Positions 45,919 to 56,737 of a stretch of 64,000 nucleotides of DNA are shown here, piece by piece; the stretch's first letter is position 1; every line of letters begins with the position of its first letter. The position numbers and the translations under genes were made by a program. Location: NCBI GenBank assembly GCA_019456165.1, contig VRUJ01000014.1:1-64000 (forward strand), in the 5' to 3' direction. This DNA is from Chloroflexota bacterium. GTDB taxonomy: Bacteria; Chloroflexota; Anaerolineae; Anaerolineales; UBA11579. The notes under the pieces are model-generated. The model was not told the DNA's origin and ran no database searches. It saw only the letters and a list, made by a program, of their open reading frames with translations.

Positions 45919-46566
45919 ATGGTAAATGCGACTGGGAAAATTGATTTGCGTGCCACGCAGCATACCCGCAGTCGATATGATCTAGTTGCGCCGCTTTACG
46001 ACGCGCTAGAAACCTTTTCTGAACGCTCCAGATTCCGCCACTGGCGCAGAGAATTATGGAAAAGGGTTAATGGACCGAATGTTTTGGAGATAGGAGTTGG
46101 TACCGGAAAAAATATCAACTATTATCCTCAGAACAGCCGGATTACTGCAATCGATCTTTCGAAAAAGATGTTGGATCGGGCCAGGCAGACAGCCAAGCAA
46201 TCCGCAGATCTGCATATCGATCTAAAAATAATGGATGCTCAAAATTTAGAGTTTCCTGATGAAGAGTTCGATTGTGCAGTTGCAACATTTGTGTTTTGTT
46301 CTGTGCCAGATCCAATCTTAGGATTGCAGGAAGCCAGAAGAGTGACCAAAACCGGTGGGCAGTTATTTTTGTTAGAGCATATGCTTTCGAGCAAGGCTCC
46401 CCTGGCGTGGTTAATGCAAAAATCAGATAGATTGATCCACTGGATGACAGGTTTCCATATTGCCCGCTTAACGGAACATAATGTTCAGGCAGCTGGATGG
46501 CAAATCGATAAAGTGATTGCACTTAATTCAACAAATATTTTTAGGATGATATTAGCCCACAAATAA
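45919..46566 (+). CDS. Class I SAM-dependent methyltransferase
   Basis: RYDLVAPLYDALETFSER; NVLEIGVGTGKNINYYP; FDCAVATFVFCSVPDPILGLQEARRVTKTGGQLFLLEH. Confidence 0.88.
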   Translation: MVNATGKIDLRATQHTRSRYDLVAPLYDALETFSERSRFRHWRRELWKRVNGPNVLEIGVGTGKNINYYPQNSRITAIDLSKKMLDRARQTAKQSADLHIDLKIMDAQNLEFPDEEFDCAVATFVFCSVPDPILGLQEARRVTKTGGQLFLLEHMLSSKAPLAWLMQKSDRLIHWMTGFHIARLTEHNVQAAGWQIDKVIALNSTNIFRMILAHK

Positions 46567-46587
46567 AGATGTGTACGGAGTTTACCA

Positions 46588-48744
46588 ATGGATGAACATA
46601 ACCAACGTCAAGAAGAACCTCAGAAAGATGCTCATAAAAAAATGAATCATGCTGAACATGATAAGCACGAGGATATGCAGCATGTGAAGGTTGAAGAACC
46701 AATGCATCAGGATCATAGCGGCATGGATCACGATAATATGCAGCATTCTGATGACCACCAGGGAGATCATGTAAACCACATGGGACACGAAATAATGTTC
46801 CGTAATCGTTTTTGGGTCTCGCTGGTCCTATCTATCCCAGTTCTAACATTCAGTGAAAGTATTCAGGCATGGTTGAGTTTTACCCCGCCAGAATTTTCTG
46901 GCATTGATTGGATCACTCCTGTCTTATCAATAATAATATTTTTTTACGGTGGTATTCCCTTCCTAAAGATGGCCGTTCCCGAGGTTCGCAAACGCCAGCC
47001 CGGCATGATGACGCTTATCTCATTGGCGATCAGTGTGTCTTTCGGTTACAGTGTGGCGGCTCTAATCTTCAAGTTGGGGCCAGGATTCTTCTGGGAATTG
47101 GTAACTTTAATTGATGTAATGTTGCTCGGTCACTGGATCGAGATGCGCAGTGTACGCCAAGCCTCCGGAGCGCTGGATGAACTGGCAAAATTGATGCCGG
47201 ACACCGCTGAAAGGATCACCGAATCTGGTGATACAGAAACTGTCCGAACGAGCGCCTTGGTGAACGGTGACTTGGTATTAGTAAGACCGGGTGCAAGTAT
47301 CCCCTCCGATGGAATAGTAATCAAAGGTGATTCTGATGTAAATGAAGCCATGATCACAGGCGAATCAATCCCTGTCAGTAAACATCCAGGGGAAAATGTC
47401 ATCGCTGGCACGATCAACGGTGAAGGGAGTTTACGAATTGAAGTCACTGCCACGGGGGATGAGACTGCCTTGGCTGGAATCATGCGCCTTGTTGAGCAAG
47501 CTCAACAAAGCAAATCACGTACTCAGATTTTGGCAGATAAAGCCGCGGGTTGGTTATTCTATGGAGCGATCACAGTAGCAATTTTGACCGGAATCGCCTG
47601 GGGGGTATCTGAAGGTTTGGGCTTGTTCACCCTTAAGCGGGTTGTTACCGTTTTGGTAATTGCCTGTCCGCATGCATTGGGTTTGGCTGTCCCGCTTGTG
47701 GTAGCAATCAGCACCTCTTCAGCGGCCAAGAATGGAATTTTGGTACGTGACCGCCTGGCTTTAGAAGCCGCCCGGAATGTTGACGTGGTTATTTTTGATA
47801 AAACCGGCACTCTAACCAAAGGTGAACAGGGTGTGGTTGGAAGCGAAGTTATTGAAGGAATGGATGAGGTAGAGGCATTAGCTCTAGCTGCCGCCCTTGA
47901 AGGTGATTCTGAGCATATCGTCGCAAGAGCCATTCGCCAGGCGGCAATTGAAAAGCAATTAATTGTCCCTAGCATCAATGGATTCGAAGCAATAAAGGGC
48001 CGGGGTGTGCGTGCAAGCGAGAATGGAAATGAAGTTTATATTGGGGGACCGCGACTGCTTGAAATGCTGGAGCTTGAAGCTCCCAGCTCAATTAGAAATT
48101 TTTCTCAGGATGCAGGTAAAAAAGGCCAGACTGTAGTCTATCTTGTGCGTGAGAAAAAGGTGGTAGCCGGGTTTGCATTGGCTGATGTTCTTCGTCCTGA
48201 GAGCTTCCAGGCAATTCAGAGGCTGCAGAAGATGGGAATTCAGGTAGCCATGCTGACCGGGGATAGCCAGGCAGTTGCTGAGGCAGTGGCGGCAGAATTG
48301 AGTTTGGAGTTGTTCTTTGCTGAAGTACTGCCTGAAGACAAAGATAAGAAGGTTGCCGAACTGCAAGCTGAGGGCAAAAGAGTTGCCGTGGTTGGAGATG
48401 GAGTTAACGACGCTCCTGCATTAACCCGTGCAGATGTGGGTATCGCGATTGGCAGCGGAACTGATGTGGCAGTAGAGTCCGCGGGAATAATTTTGGTGCA
48501 AAGCAATCCAATGGACGTGGTAAAGATCTTTTCTTTGAGCCGGGCAAGTTACCGTAAGATGATCGAAAATCTAATTTGGGCCACAGGTTATAATGTGATT
48601 GCTATTCCCTTGGCGGCCGGTGTATTAGCCTCTTTCGGTATCCTGCTATCACCTGCCATCGGAGCATTATTCATGTCTCTCAGCACTGTAATCGTAGCCC
48701 TCAATGCCCAATTGCTGCGCAGAGTTGATCTAAGTGCCGCTTAA
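46588..48744 (+). CDS. copB: P1B-type ATPase, CopB-like
   Basis: His/Met-rich N-terminus; [15 protein letters not shown] (CPH); [22 protein letters not shown]. Confidence 0.92.
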   Translation: MDEHNQRQEEPQKDAHKKMNHAEHDKHEDMQHVKVEEPMHQDHSGMDHDNMQHSDDHQGDHVNHMGHEIMFRNRFWVSLVLSIPVLTFSESIQAWLSFTPPEFSGIDWITPVLSIIIFFYGGIPFLKMAVPEVRKRQPGMMTLISLAISVSFGYSVAALIFKLGPGFFWELVTLIDVMLLGHWIEMRSVRQASGALDELAKLMPDTAERITESGDTETVRTSALVNGDLVLVRPGASIPSDGIVIKGDSDVNEAMITGESIPVSKHPGENVIAGTINGEGSLRIEVTATGDETALAGIMRLVEQAQQSKSRTQILADKAAGWLFYGAITVAILTGIAWGVSEGLGLFTLKRVVTVLVIACPHALGLAVPLVVAISTSSAAKNGILVRDRLALEAARNVDVVIFDKTGTLTKGEQGVVGSEVIEGMDEVEALALAAALEGDSEHIVARAIRQAAIEKQLIVPSINGFEAIKGRGVRASENGNEVYIGGPRLLEMLELEAPSSIRNFSQDAGKKGQTVVYLVREKKVVAGFALADVLRPESFQAIQRLQKMGIQVAMLTGDSQAVAEAVAAELSLELFFAEVLPEDKDKKVAELQAEGKRVAVVGDGVNDAPALTRADVGIAIGSGTDVAVESAGIILVQSNPMDVVKIFSLSRASYRKMIENLIWATGYNVIAIPLAAGVLASFGILLSPAIGALFMSLSTVIVALNAQLLRRVDLSAA

Positions 48745-48798
48745 AAAAAAGGAATTTTAACTCGATAGAAAGATATCGAACTATTTAATGGAGTAAAT

Positions 48799-51231
48799 AT
48801 GGCTGAACTAAAACAATTGACTTTACCGATAACCGGCATGACTTGCGCAAACTGTGTGGCAACAGTTGAGCGAAATATTAAGAAAGTAGCTGGGGTGGAA
48901 GTAGCAAATGTGAATTTATCCACCGAGCGAGCTTCCGTGGAATACGACCCAGACCAGGCAGAATTGGACGCCATGCTCGACCGCATCCGCCGCGCTGGCT
49001 ATGATGTTGCTAAAGGCGAAGCTGATCTTATAATCCAACGTATGAGCGATGACAACGACGCCCGCCGCTTAGAGAAGTCTCTAATTGCAATGGAAGGGGT
49101 GTTAGATGCTCAGGTTAATTTTACAAGCGAGCGAGCCCGGGTGAGCTATATCCCAACCGTAGTCAGCCAGGCAGAATTGCGAAAATCAGTGATTTCGGCT
49201 GGTTTTGGCGTCGTAGAGTTGGGGGGTGATGCTGAGGATGTCGAGGCAAAAGCCCGCGAGGCTGAGATAGCCCAACAACGCCGCTTATTAATAACCGGTT
49301 TGATTTTCACCATTCCACTTTTCCTGCTTTCCATGGCAAAGGATTTTGGTCTTCTGCCTGCCTCTATTGCTGAAGCTTCCTGGGTTCCCTGGTTGATGTT
49401 TGCCCTGGCTACTCCCGTACAATTTTACGTTGGGTGGCAGTATTATGTAGGGGGGTATAAGGCTTTACGCAACGGTTCTGCAAACATGGATGTTTTGATA
49501 GCCATGGGTTCTTCAGCCGCTTACTTTTACTCGCTGCCAGTTCTGCTGGGTTTGATCAGAGGCCACGTCTATTTTGAGACAGGTGCAGTAATCATCACAC
49601 TTATTCGACTCGGAAAATTCTTAGAAGTGCGCGCTAAAGGCCGTACCAGCGAGGCGATCAAGAAGCTGATGTCCTTGAGCGCCAAGACTGCACGCATCAT
49701 TAGAGATGGTAATGAATTGGAAGTTCCTGCAGATGAGGTTATTGTAGGTGATTTGGTGATAGTGCGCCCTGGCGAGAAATTCCCAGTAGATGGTGTGGTT
49801 GTCGAAGGTCAATCTTCCGTGGATGAGTCGATGCTGACAGGAGAATCTCTCCCTGTGGGCAAAAGTCCCGGAGATGGAGTCATAGGCGCAACGATCAATA
49901 AACTTGGATTGATCAAATTCGAGGCCTCCAAAGTTGGTAAAGAAACGGCCCTGGCACAGATTATACGTCTGGTAGAAGAAGCCCAGGGCAGTAAGGCGCC
50001 AATCCAAAAATTAGCCGACCAGGTTTCTGCATATTTTGTCCCTATCGTGATCGCAATCGCTTTGGGCACATTCGTGGTTTGGTATTACTTCATCCAAGCG
50101 CCTCCACCAGGTGCGGATGTGGATTTATTTACCCGAGCATTGATAAACATGGTCGCGGTTTTGGTGATCGCTTGCCCGTGCGCTATGGGTTTGGCTACTC
50201 CAACCGCAGTGATGGTGGGTACAGGCAAGGGAGCGGAGATGGGTGTGTTGCTAAAATCTAGCGGTGCCCTGGAACGAGCCGGAAAGGTGTCTGTTGTTAT
50301 CCTCGATAAGACAGGCACGATCACGCGTGGTCAACCAGCAGTCACAGATATCGTTGCTAATGATTTCCTTCCAGGAGAGAATGAACTTCTTCGTTTAGCG
50401 GCCAGTGTGGAAGATGGCAGCGAGCACCCTTTGGGTGAGGCTATTGTAGCTGAGGCCAATGCTCAGGCTATATCCTTAAGTTCACCAGACGCGTTCAAGG
50501 CGGAGGTTGGGCATGGAGTATCGGCACAGATTGACGGCCAAGCGGTTATGGTAGGTAATCTACGCATGATGTCAAACCACGGTTTATCGATGAACGGATT
50601 GGGTTCAGAAGTTGAACGTTTACAAATTGAAGGCAAGACAGCTATGTTGGTAGCTGTTGACGGCGCCGTGCAAGGTGTTATCGCGGTAGCGGATACTGTG
50701 AAAGATAATTCACTCGAAGCTATCCAAGAAATGCGCGTAATGGGCCTGCAGGTGGCGATGATTACAGGAGATAATCAAGCAACTGCTGAAGCCATCGCTA
50801 AAGAGGTTGGTATAGATCGTGTCTTGGCTGAGGTCTTACCGGGTGATAAAGCCGCCAAAGTAAAACAACTGCAAGAGCAAGGCGAGATCGTTGCTATGGT
50901 GGGGGATGGCATTAATGACGCCCCTGCACTTGCCCAAGCTGAGGTCGGCATTGCAATCGGCACTGGCACGGATGTGGCTATGGCAGCCGCTCCTGTGGTA
51001 TTGATCAGCGGAGATTTGCGCGGCGCGCCGCGGGCGATTGATCTCTCGCGCAGAACCCTCAGGACGATAAAGCAAAATCTTTTTTGGGCTTTTATCTATA
51101 ACATTATCTTGATCCCAGCAGCAGCAGCAGGATTTATGAATCCAATGTTAGCGGCAGGGGCAATGGCTTTCAGCAGTATTTTCGTGGTCAGCAACAGCTT
51201 GCGGCTTAGAAAGTACCATCCAAAGGTTTAA
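48799..51231 (+). CDS. copA: Copper-exporting P1B-type ATPase CopA
   Basis: [15 protein letters not shown]1, degenerate HMA2, [15 protein letters not shown] (CPC), [21 protein letters not shown]. Confidence 0.95.
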   Translation: MAELKQLTLPITGMTCANCVATVERNIKKVAGVEVANVNLSTERASVEYDPDQAELDAMLDRIRRAGYDVAKGEADLIIQRMSDDNDARRLEKSLIAMEGVLDAQVNFTSERARVSYIPTVVSQAELRKSVISAGFGVVELGGDAEDVEAKAREAEIAQQRRLLITGLIFTIPLFLLSMAKDFGLLPASIAEASWVPWLMFALATPVQFYVGWQYYVGGYKALRNGSANMDVLIAMGSSAAYFYSLPVLLGLIRGHVYFETGAVIITLIRLGKFLEVRAKGRTSEAIKKLMSLSAKTARIIRDGNELEVPADEVIVGDLVIVRPGEKFPVDGVVVEGQSSVDESMLTGESLPVGKSPGDGVIGATINKLGLIKFEASKVGKETALAQIIRLVEEAQGSKAPIQKLADQVSAYFVPIVIAIALGTFVVWYYFIQAPPPGADVDLFTRALINMVAVLVIACPCAMGLATPTAVMVGTGKGAEMGVLLKSSGALERAGKVSVVILDKTGTITRGQPAVTDIVANDFLPGENELLRLAASVEDGSEHPLGEAIVAEANAQAISLSSPDAFKAEVGHGVSAQIDGQAVMVGNLRMMSNHGLSMNGLGSEVERLQIEGKTAMLVAVDGAVQGVIAVADTVKDNSLEAIQEMRVMGLQVAMITGDNQATAEAIAKEVGIDRVLAEVLPGDKAAKVKQLQEQGEIVAMVGDGINDAPALAQAEVGIAIGTGTDVAMAAAPVVLISGDLRGAPRAIDLSRRTLRTIKQNLFWAFIYNIILIPAAAAGFMNPMLAAGAMAFSSIFVVSNSLRLRKYHPKV

Positions 51232-51433
51232 TAAAATTTGTTTGTTAGAAAATTTTACCCACTATAATTATTGAGCAAACCACAAAATAAACCGATCGAG
51301 AATAAACGATCCACCTTACAAGATTGAAAGATTCTTTATCCAGAAAATTGTTGTATAATGCATTTGGCCTTATATAAATTTAGATGTAATAGCAAATTCT
51401 AAAAAGCATTCTCATCTGCAATAACAATTTGCT

Positions 51434-52735
51434 TTGTGGAGCAGCTCACTGATAAAGTCTGAGAACTTTGATGTTTTAATTGGGGAAAAGTTTGGCAACT
51501 AATCCATTGTTGATTATCTGGGCAGCGGGGCGATGTCAAAAGTATTCAAAGCTTATCATCCCGGTCTAAACCGTCATGCGGCCATAAAAGTATTAAACCC
51601 AGAATTATCGTCAGATATGGATTTTGTCAATTTATTTCATATTGAAGCAAAAAGTTTAGCCCATCTAAACCATCCGAATATAGTTAAAGTATATGATACT
51701 GGTGTACAACGTCAACTATTGTACATTGTTATGGAATATATTAATGGCAAATCGTTAAGGTTATTGATCGATGAGTACCATGAGGCTCAAGAAACAATCC
51801 CTATCAGAGAAGCGGTTCTATTTATTAAATCTCTTGGAAATGCTCTTTCTTATGCCCACAAACTAAAAATCATCCATCGTGATGTAAAGCCAGGTAATGT
51901 CTTAGTAGAGAAAACTGGGCGAGTTGTTCTGGCGGATTTCGGTCTTGCCAAGGTGATTACAGGTGCAACGGAAATGCTTACCGGTACTTTGCGGGGCGCT
52001 CCAGCATATATGGCTCCCGAAGTATTAAAGTTTAAAATGTCACACTCCATGAGAAACTATGGAGATGTATATTCCCTCGGGGTGATATTTTATGAACTAA
52101 CCGTTGGAAAACGCCCCTACAATTCAGAAAAACCCGTCGCAGTAGCTTTAAAACAAATCAATGAGCCATTACCCAAACCTAGATCGGTGACGAAAAGCGT
52201 TCCGAGAAAGGTTGAAACTATAATTATTAAAGCCCTGGAGAAGAACCCAGCTAAACGCTATAAAAATATGGCAGCTATGGTTGGTGCGATCGAAAAACTT
52301 AAAGAAGCTAAAACCACACATTTACCCACAGGTACTTTAGGCCTTTCTGATAAACTTGCACTAGAAGATTTGTTGTCAGTCACCCCTACAAAACTGCAAA
52401 TAACGTTGCATTTTTTACGCACCGGACAGATTCTGGAACTTCCTTATGGTACTGAATTTTCCATCGGGAGGAAAAACAAAAATCCACCCAATCGACCTGA
52501 CATCGATCTTACACCCTTTAAAGGTTTTGAATGGGGTATTTCCAGATCGCATGCCAAACTTATCGTAGGAAAAAGAGATGTAAAGCTAGTTGATTTGAAA
52601 TCAACAAATGGGACCTGGTTTGATGGTAAAAAGTTGAAGCCGAATAAGCCATTAACCTTAAATCACGGAGATACTATCAGTCTGGGAAAGCTGCAAATCC
52701 AAGTGCTAATATATATGGAGCGATTAGCCCGGTAG
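51434..52735 (+). pseudogene. Ser/Thr kinase-FHA protein interrupted near its N-terminus by an in-frame TAA (51500-51502)
   Basis: Upstream frame ...FDVLIGEKFGN*SIVDYLGSGAMSKVFKAYH aligns to the paralogue IGRKFGNYSVTDILGTGMSSKVFKAYH. Downstream ORF 51533..52735 has IIHRDVKPGN, DFG, APE and a C-terminal FHA. The upstream start is uncertain. Confidence 0.75.
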
Positions 52736-52927
52736 AGTTTTTAGGAATTGAGTACCCCATAGAAGCGAATTAGACGATGGGAATTTTATAGGTATTAACG
52801 ATTTTCTACTATTTTGGATTATAATATTATCAAGAAGTTGGAGGTAATTTTACTTCATCCAGCAACCATTGCATTGTAGTTTCTCTGAAGCGATTAAACC
52901 ATCAAATTATGAAGGATTCCTACTATT

Positions 52928-54199
52928 GTGGGAAATTATTTTGACAACATAATTGGAAGAAAGTTTGGCAATTATTCCGTAACTGATATTCTTGGCACTG
53001 GGATGTCGTCAAAAGTGTTCAAGGCGTATCATTCAAGTCTGAAATACCATGCATCAATAAAAGTTTTTAATCCACAGGTATCTTCAGATTCTGAATTTGT
53101 CAAATTATTTCAAATTGAAACCAAGAAATTTGCGCAAATCAACCATCCAAATATTGTAAAAATATATGATGCTGGAGTTCAAAATGAACTCGTTTACATA
53201 ATTACGGAATATATTAGTGGGAAGTCGTTGGAGAGATTGATTGAAGAGGGGAAAAATAATGGAGAAAAGATACAAGTAAAACAAATAGTGAATTTTGTAA
53301 AATCTGCCGGTCGCGCTTTATCTTATGCTCACATCCAAAATGTCTTGCACGGTAATGTTAAACCTAGCAATATTTTAGTTGAGAAAACGGGACGAGTTGT
53401 ATTGACTGACTTCGGAATAGCCAAAATGACTATGGATAACAAAGATAAGATAACAGGCAAGTTGGTGAACACTCACCCTTATCTCGCACCAGAACTAAGC
53501 GCCCGAAAACCTGAGAGTAAAAAAGCAGATATATATTCCTTAGGAGTTATATTTCACGAATTGATAGTGGGTCAAGTTCCCTATAGTTCGAAAAAAACAA
53601 ACGAATCATTGGAAAAGCAAGGCGAAGACACAAAAACACAATCCTCATCCATGTTGAAAAATGTTCCAGAAAGATTTACTACAATAATTCTTAAGTCCAT
53701 AGATAAAAAACCTAAAAATCGATATAAAAACATGGCAGCGATGGTTGCCGATATCGAAAAACTTAAGGAGGCTATCCCCGAACAATTAGCCATTGCAACC
53801 TCAGAGTTAGTTGAACCTCCACCTCCTGAAGATATTTCCCCAGACAAATCAACAGATTTGCGCGTTATCCTGCATTTTTTAAAGACAGGACAAATTCTCG
53901 AACTTCCCTTAGGCACAGAATTTTCTATTGGAAGGAGAAATGAAAATCCACCCGTTTTCCCTGATATCGACTTATCACCATATAAGGGGTATGTCTGGGG
54001 TATATCCAGAATGCATGCCAAGCTTATCGTAGGAGAGGGATCAGTTAGAATAGTTGATTTGAACTCAACTAACGGTACATGGATTTATGGCAAGCAATTA
54101 GAACCCAATGTACCCTTTCGATTGAGGCATGGGGCTATTGTCAGTTTGGGGGATTTACATACTCAGGTGCTTATTTACAAGGAGCGAAACATCCAATAG
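52928..54199 (+). CDS. Pseudokinase-FHA protein (PknB-like fold, HRD replaced by HGN)
   Basis: IGRKFGNYSVTDILGTGMSSKVFKAYH; VLHGNVKPSNILVEKTGRVVLTDFGIAK; C-terminal FHA ISRMHAKLI...NSTNGTW. GTG start. Confidence 0.85.
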   Translation: MGNYFDNIIGRKFGNYSVTDILGTGMSSKVFKAYHSSLKYHASIKVFNPQVSSDSEFVKLFQIETKKFAQINHPNIVKIYDAGVQNELVYIITEYISGKSLERLIEEGKNNGEKIQVKQIVNFVKSAGRALSYAHIQNVLHGNVKPSNILVEKTGRVVLTDFGIAKMTMDNKDKITGKLVNTHPYLAPELSARKPESKKADIYSLGVIFHELIVGQVPYSSKKTNESLEKQGEDTKTQSSSMLKNVPERFTTIILKSIDKKPKNRYKNMAAMVADIEKLKEAIPEQLAIATSELVEPPPPEDISPDKSTDLRVILHFLKTGQILELPLGTEFSIGRRNENPPVFPDIDLSPYKGYVWGISRMHAKLIVGEGSVRIVDLNSTNGTWIYGKQLEPNVPFRLRHGAIVSLGDLHTQVLIYKERNIQ

Positions 54200-54485
54200 G
54201 TTGTGGGCTTCGTGAGTTTGCCTTTATTCTCAAATCTCCAAGTAGACAAATTTCGTTTCCTTTGGTCATTATTACATAATTTCCTATAGCTAGCTGCCTG
54301 GTTAGGGAGATAGTTTTTAATACGATATACTCAATATTATGGAAAATTCGTTATACAGTTGTGACGTAAGTCTCATGTTTGCGAATGGCGAATTAAATAT
54401 AATATAGTTGATATTGTTATGAGAAATAATCTCTCAATACACAGGATTAGGCTGTGCTATTGGAAGGTTTTCAGGAGAAACTAAC

Positions 54486-55403
54486 GTGCGTATTTTGATA
54501 TTAGATAATGATGAAGAACAACGTAAGTTTGTGCGCGATAACATCAGCAGTGATGATTATGAACTCATCGAAGTTGAAAATGGACAGGCAGCTCTTGATA
54601 TCTTGCGAGAAAAACCTATAGAGATTCTGATAACTGAATTTGAAATGCCGGATTTCAGCGCAATGGATTTGGTAAACAATATTTTGTCATCCAATCTAGA
54701 GAAATTCCCATTCATTATCCTAATTACTGATGAGGAAACTCAGAATGAAGCGGTCGATTGCTTGGGACCCATTCCGGGTGATTATATTATCAAACCCTTA
54801 GACCCTGAAGGCTTGCGGGCGCGCGTTAAAGTTGCTGAACGCTCGATTTCTATGCAAGAACGGTTAAGCAGGGTTCGTAAGGAAAGTGCTTCCTTAGCGC
54901 TATACGACAAATTAACTGGGGTCCTGAATCGTCAGGCGATTTACGATCAGGCTCTGGCAGAAATCAGCCGTGCACAACGCGGAAACATCATGGTAAGTGT
55001 GGCTATGATCGAAGTTGCTAATTTGACTGGTGTTACAGAAAAACACGGTTCAGATATCAGAGACCAGGCTTTGCGTTACGTGGCCAGTGCAATCCGGGCT
55101 AATGTGCGTATCTACGATATACTTGGCCGCTGGATGGGAGCTAAATTTTTACTAGTACTCCCAAATACGTCTGAAGAAAATGCAGCTAAAGTGGTTGAAC
55201 GAGTTAATCAGAGTGTTTCCACGATTGGGATTAGATTACCTGATCGAAAACGTTTAGATGTCGAGGTTGCAATAGGTGTGAGCAGTCTTCCAGACGAAGA
55301 ATCCATGCCCTTGTATGTCCTAGTCGACCAGGCAAATGAAGCCTTAAAAAAAGCTGTCGAAGGAGAATCTGACAAAGTTGTGGTGTATAGTGGAATGAAG
55401 TAA
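54486..55403 (+). CDS. Receiver-GGDEF-like protein with degenerate active sites
   Basis: MRILILDNDEEQRKFV...IEILITEFEMPDFSAMD...YIIKPLDPEGL; LYDKLTGVLNRQAIYDQAL; GRWMGAKFLLVLP in place of RxGGDEF. Confidence 0.88.
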   Translation: MRILILDNDEEQRKFVRDNISSDDYELIEVENGQAALDILREKPIEILITEFEMPDFSAMDLVNNILSSNLEKFPFIILITDEETQNEAVDCLGPIPGDYIIKPLDPEGLRARVKVAERSISMQERLSRVRKESASLALYDKLTGVLNRQAIYDQALAEISRAQRGNIMVSVAMIEVANLTGVTEKHGSDIRDQALRYVASAIRANVRIYDILGRWMGAKFLLVLPNTSEENAAKVVERVNQSVSTIGIRLPDRKRLDVEVAIGVSSLPDEESMPLYVLVDQANEALKKAVEGESDKVVVYSGMK

Positions 55404-55484
55404 TCCTCATATCTATAAAAAATCATAGTCTCTGCTCGATCACGCGATTAGCATCGAGGGGAATTATTTGAATTGAGTAAAAAT

Positions 55485-55511
55485 ACCCTGCAGCTAGCTG
55501 CGGGTTTTTTT
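55485..55511 (+). terminator. Rho-independent terminator after the receiver-GGDEF gene
   Basis: ACCCTGCAG-ctag-CTGCGGGT (one bulge) followed by TTTTTT. Confidence 0.7.
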
Positions 55512-55695
55512 GCCATGAGAACAAAACATGTGACAAATATTCCCCATAAATAGTTAATTCGATTAGAATTATTGGTAAATCCATGCTGGAATTAATTTGA
55601 GCAATTTAAGTAAACGCTGAATCGCAAATTTTATTTGGATTCGTCTGAAGTTGAACAGCAAATAATCCTTCAATAATAGAGAAAGGTGCACTGAC

Positions 55696-56589
55696 ATAGA
55701 AATTCTAAGAACTCCTGAAGATAGGTTTGATAATCTACCTGATTACCCATTCGAACCAAACTATGTCAAGGTTGAAGGGTTGAGGACCCATTACCTTGAT
55801 GAGGGCCCGAGCGATGGCACCGTAGTTCTTATGCTGCATGGAGAACCTAGCTGGTCCTTCCTATACCGCCATATGATTCCGGTGATCGTTGATGCGGGGC
55901 ACCGCGCCGTTGTCCCTGACTTGATCGGTTTTGGGAAATCCGATAAACCCTCCTCGACTGAAGATTACACTTACCAACGTTTCGTTGATTGGACAAAGTC
56001 CTGGATGGATGCCGTAGATCTACAAGATATAACATTGGTTTGCCAAGATTGGGGCTCGCTGGTTGGTTTGAGGTTGGTAGCAGAAAACCCTGAACGCTTC
56101 GCCCGCGTCGTGGTTGCCAATGGGGGTCTTCCTACTGGAGATCAAAAGATGCCGGAGGCTTTCATCCAATGGCAAGAATTTTCGCAAAAGGTTTCTAAGC
56201 TTCAAATCGGGCGAGTGGTAAACGGAGGCACAACCACCTCTCTATCCAAAGAAATACTTGCAGGTTATGAAGCCCCATTCCCGGATGAATCTTATAAAGC
56301 GGGGGCACGCATTTTCCCATCCTTGGTGCCGACCACACCAGAAGACCCCTCCGCGCCGGCCAACCGCAAAGCTTGGAAATCCTTAGCTCGTTTTGACAAA
56401 CCATTTCTTACCGCGTTTAGTGATGGTGATCCCATAACCGGTGGGGGCGATAAGATTTTCCAAAAGCTTGTACGCGGCGCCAAAGGACAAGCTCACACAA
56501 CAATCAAAGATGCCGGACATTTCCTTCAAGAAGATAGAGGCCTGGAATTTGCGAAAATTGTCGTGGACTTCATTGCAGCTAATGGGTAG
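55696..56589 (+). CDS. Haloalkane dehalogenase (alpha/beta hydrolase), apparent ATA start
   Basis: IEILRTPEDRFDNLPDYPFEPNYVKVEGLRTHYLDEGP...MLHGEPSWSFLYRHM...LVCQDWGSLVGLR...AGHFLQED. The track start (TTG 55780) lies inside the conserved N-terminal region. Confidence 0.82.
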   Translation: MEILRTPEDRFDNLPDYPFEPNYVKVEGLRTHYLDEGPSDGTVVLMLHGEPSWSFLYRHMIPVIVDAGHRAVVPDLIGFGKSDKPSSTEDYTYQRFVDWTKSWMDAVDLQDITLVCQDWGSLVGLRLVAENPERFARVVVANGGLPTGDQKMPEAFIQWQEFSQKVSKLQIGRVVNGGTTTSLSKEILAGYEAPFPDESYKAGARIFPSLVPTTPEDPSAPANRKAWKSLARFDKPFLTAFSDGDPITGGGDKIFQKLVRGAKGQAHTTIKDAGHFLQEDRGLEFAKIVVDFIAANG

Positions 56590-56737
56590 CTCCAAAAAGG
56601 TCTATCTACACTTAGATTTCTCGATATTGTTAAGAATCGCAGTATTTTTTGGAAAATTTGTTAAGATAGGAGATCGCAGGAAAGCCGGGGCAAATAATTA
56701 TGGAAAATGCTTTGATTAATCTCGAGGAGGAAAAAAA

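Noticed and set aside
46582-46788. Minus-strand Met/Ile/His-rich 68-aa ORF
   Set aside because: Antisense of the His/Met-rich CopB N-terminus; composition explained by the sense codons.
48762-48779. TCGATA-gaaaga-TATCGA inverted repeat between copB and copA
   Set aside because: Only 6 bp arms; too weak to claim regulation without comparative support.
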